This document shows, one piece after another, positions 26,746 through 35,799 of a stretch of 64,000 bases of DNA. Origin of the DNA: Neobacillus terrae (GTDB taxonomy: Bacteria > Bacillota > Bacilli > Bacillales > Cytobacillaceae). The first letter of the stretch is position 1. Each line of letters opens with the position of its first letter. The DNA lies in the NCBI RefSeq assembly GCF_011393025.1, contig NZ_JAAOEO010000003.1, forward strand, positions 62,001-126,000, in the 5' to 3' direction. Below the pieces are notes generated by a model that worked only from the letters and a program-made list of their open reading frames with translations, was not told the origin of the DNA and made no database searches. Position numbers and translations under genes: made by a program.

Positions 26746-27804
26746 ATGCCAGCTTCTAATCGTATCCCCTGGATTGATGCCTGCAAGGGAATAGGTATTT
26801 TTTTAGTTATCATAGGCCATTCCACCCTTACAGCCATACCCAGATCACAAATTTTTGCATTTCATATGCCTTTGTTTTTTTTCTTATCAGGTTTCCTATT
26901 TTCACCCAAAAACAATTTTAAAGAATTTGCATTAAACAAGGTAAAAACTTTGTTAATTCCTTATTTCTCATTTGCTGTCATTTCATTATTGATATATTCA
27001 CATTACACAGCCACTCCTATAGACCTCTATAGATTTATCGAGTCTACAGTAAGTTCAAAAAGAAATTATATTTATTACAACGTACCATTATGGTTTTTAA
27101 CCTCATTGTTTACAATAGAAATACTATTCTATTTTATCACTAAGTTAGTTAGAAATAAGTTTGCTATATTAGGAGTGGCTCTATCCCTTGGTTTCTTTGC
27201 TTTCACAATACTAAAAGTAGTCAATAGTTCTAATATACTGCCTTGGAGTTTAGATCAATCTCTTTTTTATTTCGCTTTTTTCGGCTTTGGCCATTTTCTC
27301 CGTTTAGTAAAATGGTTGGAAAGGGATTTAAAAAAATCATGGATATTGATCCTTTTATCTGGACTATTCCTTTGGAATTTAAATGACTCGACACTATACC
27401 AACAAGGATGGCAGTTATTACATTTGCCGCCCCTTATAAGTCTATACCTAAACAGAATTATTTGGGCTTTATTAGCCATATCGTTTGTTATTTATATTTC
27501 TCAATATTTGTCTATTAGCCCATTACTAAACTTCATTGGTAAAAACTCATTAACTCTTATGGCATTACATGTCATTGTTGGTTTTAATATATTTAACAGA
27601 CATTTTCGAAGAGATCTGTTATTAGAGGACCATCCAAATGTGCTCGCTTTAATACTTACTGTATTCACTATTCTCTTATTACTACCATTAAGCTACATAA
27701 TTAATCACTTTTTCCCATTTCTATTGGGGAGAAAATACAAATGGAAGCTCCCTAAGTTAATCAATCCATTTGCAAAAAAAGCAAAAAGTCCTTCTCAGAT
27801 GTGA
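26746..27804 (+). CDS. Membrane acyltransferase, AT3 family
   Basis: A 352-residue protein with about ten membrane helices. RIPWIDACKGIGIFLVIIGHS carries the conserved Arg/Asp and the catalytic-type His of acyltransferase family 3, and FAFHMPLFFFLSGF and NVPLWFL follow (first motif shown in part). Such proteins O-acetylate or succinylate surface sugars. No SGNH domain is fused to it. The ATG follows AAGGAAA. It is transcribed toward the amino-sugar cassette but has its own terminator, so it is probably a separate unit that decorates one of the local polymers. Confidence 0.87.
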   Translation: MPASNRIPWIDACKGIGIFLVIIGHSTLTAIPRSQIFAFHMPLFFFLSGFLFSPKNNFKEFALNKVKTLLIPYFSFAVISLLIYSHYTATPIDLYRFIESTVSSKRNYIYYNVPLWFLTSLFTIEILFYFITKLVRNKFAILGVALSLGFFAFTILKVVNSSNILPWSLDQSLFYFAFFGFGHFLRLVKWLERDLKKSWILILLSGLFLWNLNDSTLYQQGWQLLHLPPLISLYLNRIIWALLAISFVIYISQYLSISPLLNFIGKNSLTLMALHVIVGFNIFNRHFRRDLLLEDHPNVLALILTVFTILLLLPLSYIINHFFPFLLGRKYKWKLPKLINPFAKKAKSPSQM

Positions 27805-27817
27805 AGGGCTTTTTTTA
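27785..27817 (+). terminator. Terminator of the acyltransferase gene
   Basis: AAGTCCTTC and GAAGGGCTT form the stem (one G-U pair), followed by TTTTTTATTTTT. The stop codon lies in the loop. Confidence 0.8.
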
Positions 27818-28052
27818 TTTTTATTACAGCGGCAATTGGTAAAAATAATATTTAATTATTTACGCTCATGAGAATGTAAAAATAGTACATGTAATGTAGA
27901 AATTTGTAGTATTATGATAAATTGAGGCATGTTAATATCGGCGGTCTTTTCTAAAATGTATAATAATGTTAAGGAAAGACATACCACTTAGTATAGGTTG
28001 TAATATCAAAATGGTGATTTTCACCCCTTAATTTTACTGGAGGGACAAATAA

Positions 28053-29144
28053 ATGAAGGTAAATTTTAATGTATTGGACCGTCAATATAAAAAATTTCAA
28101 AACGAGTACGAGGAAAAAACCTTAAACATCTTGCGTAAAGGATGGTATGTCCTTGGTGAAGAGGTAGATAGTTTTGAAAAAGAATTTGCAAGGTATATAG
28201 GCACAAAGTATTCAGTTGGCGTAGCCAATGGATTGGATGCCTTGATTATGGCTTTTCGTGCCTTAGATGTCGGCAAAGGCGATGAAGTAATTGTTCAGGC
28301 TAATGCCTATATAGCATGTGTTATGGGAATAACCATTAATGGGGCTACCCCTGTTTTTGTCGAACCAGATGAGTATTACAATATTGATGCTTCTAAAATA
28401 GAAGAAAAAATCACTAATAAGACAAAAGCTATTTTAGTCGTTCATCTTTATGGCCAAACGTCTAACATGCGGCAAATTAAAGCAATTGCCCAAAAGCACA
28501 ACTTAATGGTAGTTGAGGATTGTGCCCAGTCTCATGGTTCAAAATTTGCTGATCAAAAAAGTGGGACATTTTCTGATATTGCCTGCTTTAGCTTTTATCC
28601 AAGCAAAAACTTAGGAGCTTTTGGTGACGGAGGAGCTATTACAACAAATAATGAAAAATTCGCGTCAAAGATAAAGGTTTTAAGAAATTATGGCAGTCAA
28701 AAGCGCTACCACAATGAACTCGTTGGTTATAATTCTCGTTTAGATGAATTGCAAGCGGGTCTATTAAAGATCAAATTATCACATTTAGATGATCTAAATA
28801 TGGAAAGAGAGATGTTAGCTAACCGCTATCTGAAAGAGATAACAAATGAGAAAATTTCTCTTCCCAAAGTGCGGAAAAATGCTACTTCTGTTTGGCACTT
28901 ATTTGTTATACAAACAGAAAACCGCGACGAATTGCAGGAATATTTAACTTCAAACGAAATAGGAACGGTTATTCACTATCCAATCCCTCCACATTTATCC
29001 GAAGCGTATCAATATTTAGGATTTAGTGAAAACGATTTTCCTATAACTGAAGCCTATGCTAACACTATAATAAGCTTGCCATTGTATAACGGAATGACAG
29101 ATAAAGAAATCCAATATGTAATTGATACCATTAATAAATATTAA
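28053..29144 (+). CDS. fdtB: dTDP-3-keto-6-deoxyhexose aminotransferase (FdtB/QdtB type)
   Basis: A 363-residue PLP-dependent DegT/DnrJ/EryC1 aminotransferase. [38 protein letters not shown] and the PLP lysine in [16 protein letters not shown] are clear. Partners decide the reaction: the FdtA-type ketoisomerase and an N-acyltransferase follow in the same operon, so it likely makes a dTDP-3-amino-3,6-dideoxyhexose (Fuc3N or Qui3N). Which epimer forms depends on the isomerase and cannot be read here. The ATG follows GGAGGG. A TATAAT box at 27959-27964 may be its -10, though the -35 is weak. It opens a six-gene operon ending with YfhO. Confidence 0.85.
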   Translation: MKVNFNVLDRQYKKFQNEYEEKTLNILRKGWYVLGEEVDSFEKEFARYIGTKYSVGVANGLDALIMAFRALDVGKGDEVIVQANAYIACVMGITINGATPVFVEPDEYYNIDASKIEEKITNKTKAILVVHLYGQTSNMRQIKAIAQKHNLMVVEDCAQSHGSKFADQKSGTFSDIACFSFYPSKNLGAFGDGGAITTNNEKFASKIKVLRNYGSQKRYHNELVGYNSRLDELQAGLLKIKLSHLDDLNMEREMLANRYLKEITNEKISLPKVRKNATSVWHLFVIQTENRDELQEYLTSNEIGTVIHYPIPPHLSEAYQYLGFSENDFPITEAYANTIISLPLYNGMTDKEIQYVIDTINKY

Positions 29145-29159
29145 TAAGGATGTAAACAG

Positions 29160-29675
29160 ATGATACGGTTAAGAGAATTACAGATGAAAGATGCAGATGG
29201 AATGCTGGAATGGATGCATGATCCGGAATTGATGAAAAATTTTCGGTTTGATGCTTCTTCGATGACACGCCAAAAAGTAGAGGCATTTATAGCCGAATCT
29301 CTAATTGATGAAGTAAACAAGCATTTTGCAGTTGTTGATGAAGATGATGAATATTTAGGTACTATTAGCATTAAAGACATTGATCCAATTAGTAAAAATG
29401 GTGAATACGCTATAGCTATGCGAAAAAAGGCAATTGGATCTGGAGCTGCCTTAAAAGGTACTAAATTAATACTTGCAAAAGCATTTAAAGAATGGGATTT
29501 GGAAAAGGTATATTTAAATGTTCTTACAGAAAATAGACGGGCAATACGTTTTTACGAAAAAGTAGGTTTTTTGGAAGAAGGACAGTTCAAAAAGCATGTT
29601 TTAGCACATGGCAGCCTTCGAGACTTAACCTGGTTTGCGATCTTCAAGGAGGCATACAATGATGAAGGGTTATAG
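29160..29675 (+). CDS. GNAT-family N-acyltransferase for the amino sugar
   Basis: A 171-residue GNAT protein resembling RimJ/RimL and PseH: MIRLRELQMKDADGMLEWMHDP, FAVVDEDDEYLGTISIKDID, NVLTENRRAIRFYEKVGF (first two shown in part). Position between the aminotransferase and the ketoisomerase suggests it N-acylates the 3-amino group. The better-known FdtC/QdtC enzymes are hexapeptide-repeat proteins, so this would be a different fold doing the same job. The ATG follows AAGGATG. Its end overlaps the next gene by 17 bases. Confidence 0.78.
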   Translation: MIRLRELQMKDADGMLEWMHDPELMKNFRFDASSMTRQKVEAFIAESLIDEVNKHFAVVDEDDEYLGTISIKDIDPISKNGEYAIAMRKKAIGSGAALKGTKLILAKAFKEWDLEKVYLNVLTENRRAIRFYEKVGFLEEGQFKKHVLAHGSLRDLTWFAIFKEAYNDEGL

Positions 29676-30069
29676 GATGATAGAATTTCCTCAATTAGGA
29701 GATGACCGTGGACAACTAGTTGTTGTAGAACAGCTTAAAGAGGTACCTTTTGAAATAAAAAGGATTTTTTATATTTATGGTACACAAGCAAATGTTTCAA
29801 GGGGCCTTCATGCAAATAGACAATCACAATTTTTATTAATTAATCTTAGTGGAACTTGTAAAGTTAAGGTTGATGATGGCAAAAATACAGATGTAATCAT
29901 ACTGGATAAGCCACATACTGGCGTTTATTTAGATAAAATGGTATGGAAGGAAATGTACGATTTTTCAAAGGACTCCATCCTACTGGTTTTGTCTAGTGAA
30001 TTATATGATAAAGCAGAGTATATCAATGATTATGAGCAATTTCTAGAAGAGGCCAATCGTGCTCAGTAA
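29659..30069 (+). CDS. fdtA: dTDP-4-keto-6-deoxyglucose 3,4-ketoisomerase (FdtA/QdtA, WxcM-like)
   Basis: A 136-residue cupin of the WxcM-like family. FPQLGDDRGQLVVVEQ, RIFYIYG, VSRGLHANRQSQFLLINLSG and WKEMYDFSKDSILLVLSS are the family blocks. It shifts the keto group of the RmlB product from C4 to C3, preparing it for FdtB. The start at 29659 is the first of two ATGs and follows AAGGAGG. The gene overlaps the GNAT stop. FdtA and QdtA differ in the stereochemistry at C4 and cannot be told apart by eye. Confidence 0.87.
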   Translation: MMKGYRMIEFPQLGDDRGQLVVVEQLKEVPFEIKRIFYIYGTQANVSRGLHANRQSQFLLINLSGTCKVKVDDGKNTDVIILDKPHTGVYLDKMVWKEMYDFSKDSILLVLSSELYDKAEYINDYEQFLEEANRAQ

Positions 30070-30083
30070 AAGGAGATCTTCGG

Positions 30084-31019
30084 ATGCAAAAGCTTTCTAT
30101 TGTGATTCCCATATATTTCAATGAACAGAATATACCTTTTCTCTATGAAAAGTTACAGCACGAGATTTTAAGCAACCCAAAATATGAGCATGAGTTAATT
30201 TTTGTGGATGATGGTTCCGGGGACAATTCTTATAAGGAGCTATTAAAACTCCAAAATCAACATAAACAGATAAAAATAATTAAATTATCCAGAAACTTTG
30301 GTTCTCACACAGCTATCCTTGCTGGGCTAACTTATGCGACTGGAGATTGTGCTACAGTAATATCCGCTGATTTACAAGATCCACCAGAAATTATTAATCG
30401 GATGTTTGAAAAATGGCAAGAAGGAAATAAAGTAGTTTTAGCTGTACGTGAAGACCGGGAGGAATCTTTTACACAAAAATTATTTTCAAATACATATTAT
30501 AAAATGATGAGAAAGTATGCTCTTCCCAATATGCCTGAAGGTGGATTTGATTGTTTCTTAATTGACCGCAAGATTGTAGATATTTTAAAAAGTATTGAGG
30601 AAAAGAATACTACTTTAATGGGACAAATCCTTTGGGCTGGTTTCAAGACAGAAAAAATTTACTACATTCGTAAAGAACGGGAAATTGGCAAATCACGGTG
30701 GACACTAGCTAAAAAAGTAAAGTTGTTTATTGATTCTTTTCTTGCGTTCTCTTATGTTCCTATACGTTTTATGTCATTGATTGGCATCATCTTCTCCATT
30801 TTATCTTTTCTCGCAGGAGTCTATCTGGTAGTCAATAAATGTTTGAACGGTGTCAGTGTCCAAGGGTGGACCTCTTTAATGGTCGTTTTTTTATTCGTTG
30901 CAGGCATTCAAATGATCATGATGGGAATAATAGGAGAATATCTATGGCGTAACATGGATGAGTCAAGGAAACGGCCTGTTTTTATTATAGAAGAAAAGGC
31001 AGGATTTGATAATGAATAA
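30084..31019 (+). CDS. gtrB: Polyprenyl-phosphate glycosyltransferase (GtrB/CsbB type)
   Basis: A 311-residue GT2 enzyme with two C-terminal membrane helices (about 228-255 and 268-290). LSIVIPIYFNEQNI, VDDGSGDNSY, SRNFGSHTAILAGL and SADLQDPPE are the DPM1/GtrB hallmarks. It loads a sugar onto undecaprenyl phosphate on the cytoplasmic face. With GtrA and YfhO next in the operon it forms a three-component glycosylation system like CsbB-YfhO of Bacillus. Its donor is presumably the amino sugar made by the preceding three genes. Confidence 0.9.
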   Translation: MQKLSIVIPIYFNEQNIPFLYEKLQHEILSNPKYEHELIFVDDGSGDNSYKELLKLQNQHKQIKIIKLSRNFGSHTAILAGLTYATGDCATVISADLQDPPEIINRMFEKWQEGNKVVLAVREDREESFTQKLFSNTYYKMMRKYALPNMPEGGFDCFLIDRKIVDILKSIEEKNTTLMGQILWAGFKTEKIYYIRKEREIGKSRWTLAKKVKLFIDSFLAFSYVPIRFMSLIGIIFSILSFLAGVYLVVNKCLNGVSVQGWTSLMVVFLFVAGIQMIMMGIIGEYLWRNMDESRKRPVFIIEEKAGFDNE

Positions 31020-31401
31020 GATGAAGCTGTCCATTCAAAAATATGGGCAGTTTATTAAATTTTGTATAGTAGGTGCCTCAAATACAATTATTTCTTTAGC
31101 TATTTATTACTTTCTTTTGAAATTGGGCATTCATTATATTCTTGCAAGCACCGTGGCTTACTGTGCAGGAATAATTAATGGATATATTTTTAGTTCATCG
31201 TTTGTTTTTAAAAAAGAGCGTAATTTGGTACAGGCCATTAAATTTATTGCTACCTACCTATCCTCACTGTTAATTAACTTATTAATACTCTATATTTTAG
31301 TAAATGGACTAAAGATATCAGAATTTTTAGCTCAACTAATGGTTACTTTTTTTAATGTAATTTATAATTTTTTACTTCAGAAATTATGGACCTTTAAATA
31401 A
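31012..31401 (+). CDS. gtrA: GtrA-family flippase-like protein
   Basis: A 129-residue protein with four membrane helices. FIKFCIVGASNTIISLAIYY, YCAGIINGYIFSSSFVF and FNVIYNFLLQKLWTF are GtrA family signatures (first shown in part). GtrA proteins are thought to flip the polyprenyl-phosphate sugar made by GtrB. Its ATG lies inside the gtrB end (8-base overlap), so the two are translated together. Confidence 0.9.
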   Translation: MNKMKLSIQKYGQFIKFCIVGASNTIISLAIYYFLLKLGIHYILASTVAYCAGIINGYIFSSSFVFKKERNLVQAIKFIATYLSSLLINLLILYILVNGLKISEFLAQLMVTFFNVIYNFLLQKLWTFK

Positions 31402-31433
31402 TTTATAGGTTTACCTTAAAGAGGGGTTAGCAG

Positions 31434-34133
31434 ATGAAGAAGATTGGAAAAATACATGATAAATATTTAGCCCTTTTATTTTTATTCATGCTGATTGTAG
31501 CTGGAGTATTATTCTCTGACTTTATCGTTCATAAACGGTTATATATTTTTTATGATATCGGCGGGGATACAAGACAGTCTTATTGGCCTATGTATAAATA
31601 TCTTTATGATGCTATTTTGAATGGTACGTTAAAGAGCTGGTCCTTTCAAATTGGTCTTGGAACCAGTACATTTACATTGTATGCTTTTCTATTTGATCCA
31701 TTTTTTTGGATCATTTTGTTATTTCCTGTACATTTTATTCCATATGGAATCTTAGTGGTCACTATAATGAAACTGCTTATTTCTGGTTATTTATTTTACC
31801 TTTATATAAATATATTCCAAATTAGTAAATTTCCAGCAGTTATATCTTCATTGATTTGGGCATTTAATGGTTACATGATGCTGTGGGGACAGCATTACTG
31901 GTTTGCAACAATGCTTGTCTTCTTTACATTTCTAATGTTTTCGGTCGAACTTTGGAGGAGAGGAAAAAATCCATATTTATTCCCTGTAAGTATTGCCCTT
32001 TTAGGAATAAACTCTCCCTACTTTTTATTTATGATTAGTATTTTCCTTTTCTTTTACGTGACATTCCATTTCCTGCTCTCTGAAAAAAAAATAGAACTCG
32101 GAAAATATATAAATTTGCTAATTAAATTCTTTGGTCTATATTTTTTAGGATTGGGAGCAGCAGCTGTTGTATTCCTGCCAGTCAGCTACTTAATTTTAAG
32201 CAGTCCTAGAATCAATGGCACATTTATAACAAGTGATATTTTTCAATTAGCAACTTATAAAGAATATACATCCATCTTTTTGCGCATGTTTTCAAATAAT
32301 ACATTAGGGATTGGTATGCCCTATTTCGGTTCAATAAACTATTATGAAGGTCCAATGTTAAGCAGCAGCTTACTTTTGTTCCTCATGGTACCACAGTTGA
32401 TGTTTCTGAAAACTAGCAGCAAGAATAAAATTATTATTTATGCAATAATTACTTTATGTTTACTCAGTTTGATTTTTCCGTTTTTCTCAAACATGTTTAG
32501 TGCTTTTTCCTCTTTTAATTATAGATGGAACTTTTTCATCATCTTTATCATAGTATTCTCGATTGGATTTATGCTAAAAGAATTCTCACAGGGAAGTAAA
32601 GTTTCTTATTTAGGTATTATTTTGAGTACTTTGATCGTTATTGTGGGCTGGTACTTAAGCTATAAAATTATGCAATCCCATGGAATGATCCCTAAACATT
32701 ATTTGGATATCCGATATTTACAGGGAATAGCAAAGTGGATAGCAGGCTTTCTGATTTTATATACATTGATCATTATGATGATTCATAAAAACCTTACTGT
32801 TATTTGGATTGCTTTGACTGTAGCTGTTTCCGGAGAATTAATTGTTATGAATTACCCAACCATTAATGAGCGCCTAACAGTACCCAATAATGTAGAAGAA
32901 AAAAAAGAGGGATATTACGATTATTCAAATGAAGCTATCGATTATATAAAAGAAATCGACCAAAACTTATATAGAATTGATAAAAATTATGTTTCATACT
33001 CTAATAATGACTCTTTATTTCAAGATTATAACGGAGTAAAATCATATAATTCCTTAAATAATCCAAGTTATTTTTCCTTCTTACAGGTTTTAGATACGGA
33101 ATTCAATAATCATAACATTATTAGTGGTTTTAATCGGAGAAATGATCTAAGGAACTTGGTCGGTGTTAAATATGTTCTTTCAAAAGATGATGAAATCCCT
33201 CAAGGATACAAAAAATTAAAATCTTTCCATGGTGTGACAGTATTCAAAAATCCATACGCCCTTCCAATGGGTTTTACTTATGACTCTTACATTTCAGAGA
33301 AAGATTTCGAAGCCCTTTCGCCCATTGAAAAAGATGAAACATTAATGCACGCTGTTGTCATTAACAAAAAAATTAAACCGTTAAACAAATACCAGGTTCC
33401 TAAAAATACCGAGAATAACGAAATTCTTAATATTAGCGTAAAAAATGGGAAGATAACCAAACAAAAGGGGAAAGGAAATTTTGAACTTCATACCAATTCC
33501 GCTGACCCGAATATCATTCTTTCACTTCCTCCTCATGAAGGACAATGGAAAATACAATATAAAATAAAAGGCCCAGGGACTACTAATGGACAGATTTTTT
33601 GGAAAAATAAAAGCCAGCCTTTTACCAATACAAAAATGTTCAATCTCCACGTAACAGCTGAATGGAAGTCTTCGACCTTTGATTTGAATAGTAAAAATAT
33701 TAATCAAATAAGAATTGACCCAGGTGAATTAACCGGTATTTATAAAATAAAGAACTTAAAAGTACAACCGATTAATTATAAAGAAGATAAAAAGGCTATT
33801 AAAGATCTAAAAGAAAATAGCTTGCACATCAACAGATATACAAATAGTTCTATCGATGGAGAAATAAATCTTTCAAAGAAAAAAATGCTGTTTGTTTCAA
33901 TTCCTTACGATAAAGGTTGGAGAGTTAAAATCGATAACAAAGCAGTTCCTACATTGAAGGTAAATGAGGGGTTTGTAGGAGTAATGGTTCCAAAAGGTAA
34001 ACACCATGTTGAATTGGAATATCACCAGCCTTTTTTAAGAGCAGGTTTAATTATTTCTATTTTGTCCTGGGGACTTTTATTATCATTAATTGCTAACAGA
34101 CTCTTTAAAAAAAGATACTCCTCCAGTCAATAA
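31434..34133 (+). CDS. yfhO: YfhO-family membrane glycosyltransferase
   Basis: An 899-residue protein with about 13 N-terminal membrane helices and a C-terminal external region of roughly 400 residues. DIGGDTRQSYWPMYKYLYDAI carries acidic residues in the first external loop, as in GT-C enzymes, and RWNFFIIF and the closing PYDKGWRVKIDN are YfhO traits (first shown in part). In Bacillus and Listeria, YfhO-type proteins transfer a sugar from undecaprenyl phosphate to lipoteichoic acid outside the cell. Here it should use the sugar supplied by GtrB/GtrA. It ends the operon. Confidence 0.88.
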   Translation: MKKIGKIHDKYLALLFLFMLIVAGVLFSDFIVHKRLYIFYDIGGDTRQSYWPMYKYLYDAILNGTLKSWSFQIGLGTSTFTLYAFLFDPFFWIILLFPVHFIPYGILVVTIMKLLISGYLFYLYINIFQISKFPAVISSLIWAFNGYMMLWGQHYWFATMLVFFTFLMFSVELWRRGKNPYLFPVSIALLGINSPYFLFMISIFLFFYVTFHFLLSEKKIELGKYINLLIKFFGLYFLGLGAAAVVFLPVSYLILSSPRINGTFITSDIFQLATYKEYTSIFLRMFSNNTLGIGMPYFGSINYYEGPMLSSSLLLFLMVPQLMFLKTSSKNKIIIYAIITLCLLSLIFPFFSNMFSAFSSFNYRWNFFIIFIIVFSIGFMLKEFSQGSKVSYLGIILSTLIVIVGWYLSYKIMQSHGMIPKHYLDIRYLQGIAKWIAGFLILYTLIIMMIHKNLTVIWIALTVAVSGELIVMNYPTINERLTVPNNVEEKKEGYYDYSNEAIDYIKEIDQNLYRIDKNYVSYSNNDSLFQDYNGVKSYNSLNNPSYFSFLQVLDTEFNNHNIISGFNRRNDLRNLVGVKYVLSKDDEIPQGYKKLKSFHGVTVFKNPYALPMGFTYDSYISEKDFEALSPIEKDETLMHAVVINKKIKPLNKYQVPKNTENNEILNISVKNGKITKQKGKGNFELHTNSADPNIILSLPPHEGQWKIQYKIKGPGTTNGQIFWKNKSQPFTNTKMFNLHVTAEWKSSTFDLNSKNINQIRIDPGELTGIYKIKNLKVQPINYKEDKKAIKDLKENSLHINRYTNSSIDGEINLSKKKMLFVSIPYDKGWRVKIDNKAVPTLKVNEGFVGVMVPKGKHHVELEYHQPFLRAGLIISILSWGLLLSLIANRLFKKRYSSSQ

Positions 34134-34238
34134 TTGAAAAACTTCCAAACTAACATGTATTCAGTTGAGTCAATTGTCATGGATAACAAAGAGTTATAAT
34201 GGAAAACGAAACCTGCAATTTTATGGAGCTTTGGGAAT

Positions 34239-34280
34239 GTTGCCGAAAGATAATTTAATCGCATTCGGCAACTATCTTTT
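34239..34280 (+). terminator. Probable terminator of the fdtB-yfhO operon
   Basis: GTTGCCGAA and TTCGGCAAC flank a loop of about 16 bases and are followed by TATCTTTTC. The rest of 34134-34541 shows no gene. Confidence 0.6.
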
Positions 34281-34541
34281 CTAATCATTTAAAAGACAGA
34301 TCAGCAAAATTAAATAAGAGTAAGTCCCATAAATGACTTTCTTAAGCTTCTAACACCGGACCAATTTTCATGAGGTAGTTTGTAAAATTTATGCTAGATG
34401 TACTTTCTTTCTCTTAGAATTACAATGAAAATAAAGTGTCACAAATAAAAAATCCAAAAAATTTCTATATTAATTTTTTACATTTTTTGATATTCTATTT
34501 TTTAGAGTGAAAATTTTGTAAATACTTGGAGGACAAACTGA

Positions 34542-35471
34542 GTGAGAGCAGACAGGAAGAAAAAGAGATTATGGCCACGAGTTTTAGGAATTATTTTGTT
34601 AGTTATTTTAGTCGCAGGTGGTGTTTATGCTTTTTCAGTCTATAATTCTTTAAAAACTGCTGTTAATACAATGCATCAGCCTATAGATCGCGAAAAGTCA
34701 GATAAACGTGATGAACCTGTTACTTTAGCTCAAAAACAGCCTTTCTCTGTTTTAATGCTAGGGGTTGACGAAAGAACGGGAGATAGAGGCCGCTCAGATA
34801 CAATTATCGTGTTAACCGTCAATCCAAATAAAAATTCTGTAAAAATGTTAAGCATACCTCGCGATACTCGTACTGAGATTGTCGGTAAAGGAAAACAGGA
34901 TAAAATTAATCATGCCTATGCATTTGGCGGCATTCCAATGTCAATGAATACTGTAGAGAACTTTCTTGATATACCAATAGATTACTATATGAAAATTAAC
35001 ATGGAAGGTTTTAAAGATATAGTGGATGCCGTTGGAGGAATCACCGTAAATAATGATATTGATTTTACCGAAGGCAGTTATCACTTTCCTAAAGGTCAGG
35101 TTACTTTAAACGGAGACAAAGCATTAGCTTTCACACGTATGAGACATGAAGATCCGAGAGGAGATTTCGGACGTCAGTTGAGACAGCGAGAAATCATTCA
35201 GGCTATTATCCATGAAGGTGCAAGTGTATCCTCTTTAGCAAACTATAATAGTATATTTAATGCTATTGGCAAAAATGTAAAAACCAACTTAACCTTTGAT
35301 GAAATGGTAGATATCCAAAAAAATTACAAGGCTGCCGGAAACAACATGGAACAAATATCCATGAAAGAGCAAGGTACTATGATAGATAAGATTTATTATG
35401 GTATTGTTTCTCCGGAAGAAAAACAAAAAATTCAAAATGATTTAAAAGACCATTTAGAAATCAATAAATAA
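34542..35471 (+). CDS. LytR-CpsA-Psr (LCP) family ligase 3
   Basis: A 309-residue type II membrane protein, the same length as LCP2 and nearly identical to it: VLMLGVDERTGDRGRSDTI, MLSIPRDTRTEIVG, FTRMRHEDPRGDFGRQLRQ. The start is GTG, nine bases behind GGAGG. Differences cluster in the membrane-proximal linker and a few loop residues. It directly follows the amino-sugar/YfhO operon, has its own terminator and converges with a riboswitch-controlled small gene. Confidence 0.93.
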   Translation: MRADRKKKRLWPRVLGIILLVILVAGGVYAFSVYNSLKTAVNTMHQPIDREKSDKRDEPVTLAQKQPFSVLMLGVDERTGDRGRSDTIIVLTVNPNKNSVKMLSIPRDTRTEIVGKGKQDKINHAYAFGGIPMSMNTVENFLDIPIDYYMKINMEGFKDIVDAVGGITVNNDIDFTEGSYHFPKGQVTLNGDKALAFTRMRHEDPRGDFGRQLRQREIIQAIIHEGASVSSLANYNSIFNAIGKNVKTNLTFDEMVDIQKNYKAAGNNMEQISMKEQGTMIDKIYYGIVSPEEKQKIQNDLKDHLEINK

Positions 35472-35475
35472 AGAC

Positions 35476-35506
35476 AAAGCAGATTGGGACAGCCAATCTG
35501 CTTTTT
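35476..35506 (+). terminator. Terminator of LCP gene 3
   Basis: AAAGCAGATTGG and CCAATCTGCTTT flank GACAG, followed by TTAG. The stem is 12 bases and perfect. Confidence 0.85.
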
Positions 35507-35538
35507 AGTTATAACGAAAAAAGTTTATCTCAACACAA

Positions 35539-35560
35539 GTTAATCAAACGTTTGATTAAC
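35539..35560. repeat. Palindrome copy 2, overlapping the small gene stop
   Basis: The same 20-base palindrome as at 26185-26204, here extended to 22 bases by a G/C pair. The TAA of the small gene (35556-35558) lies inside it. Confidence 0.8.
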
Positions 35561-35765
35561 TAATTTTCGACATAAAGTCCCTTATATTTGAATTGAACTG
35601 TTGAATTTTCCCACTTAATTCTACTGCCTTTTCCCAATGGTAATTAGATTTTTCTAACAAACGCGATTTTAAATCTTCACATAAAGCGTCCTGAACGAGC
35701 GTTTTATTGTATTTATACAAAAACAGATGAAAATGATACTTTAATTTTACAGCTATCCCCAACAC
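35556..35765 (-). CDS. Small protein of 69 residues under a c-di-GMP riboswitch
   Basis: A GTG start five bases after AAGGAGG opens a 69-codon frame. The product is basic and helical (KLKYHFHLFLYKYN, DALCEDLKSRLLEKSNYH, WEKAVELSGKIQQF) with no membrane helix or signal peptide. The frame upstream of the GTG runs into the riboswitch and is not coding. I do not recognise the family. A shortened paralogue lies at 26243-26422. It converges with LCP3. Control by a cyclic-di-GMP-I aptamer implies a role in the switch to sessile or matrix-forming growth, but its activity is unknown. Confidence 0.75.
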   Translation of the reverse strand: MLGIAVKLKYHFHLFLYKYNKTLVQDALCEDLKSRLLEKSNYHWEKAVELSGKIQQFNSNIRDFMSKIS

Positions 35766-35799
35766 AATGACCTCCTTATTCACACAAACCGCAGGAGCC

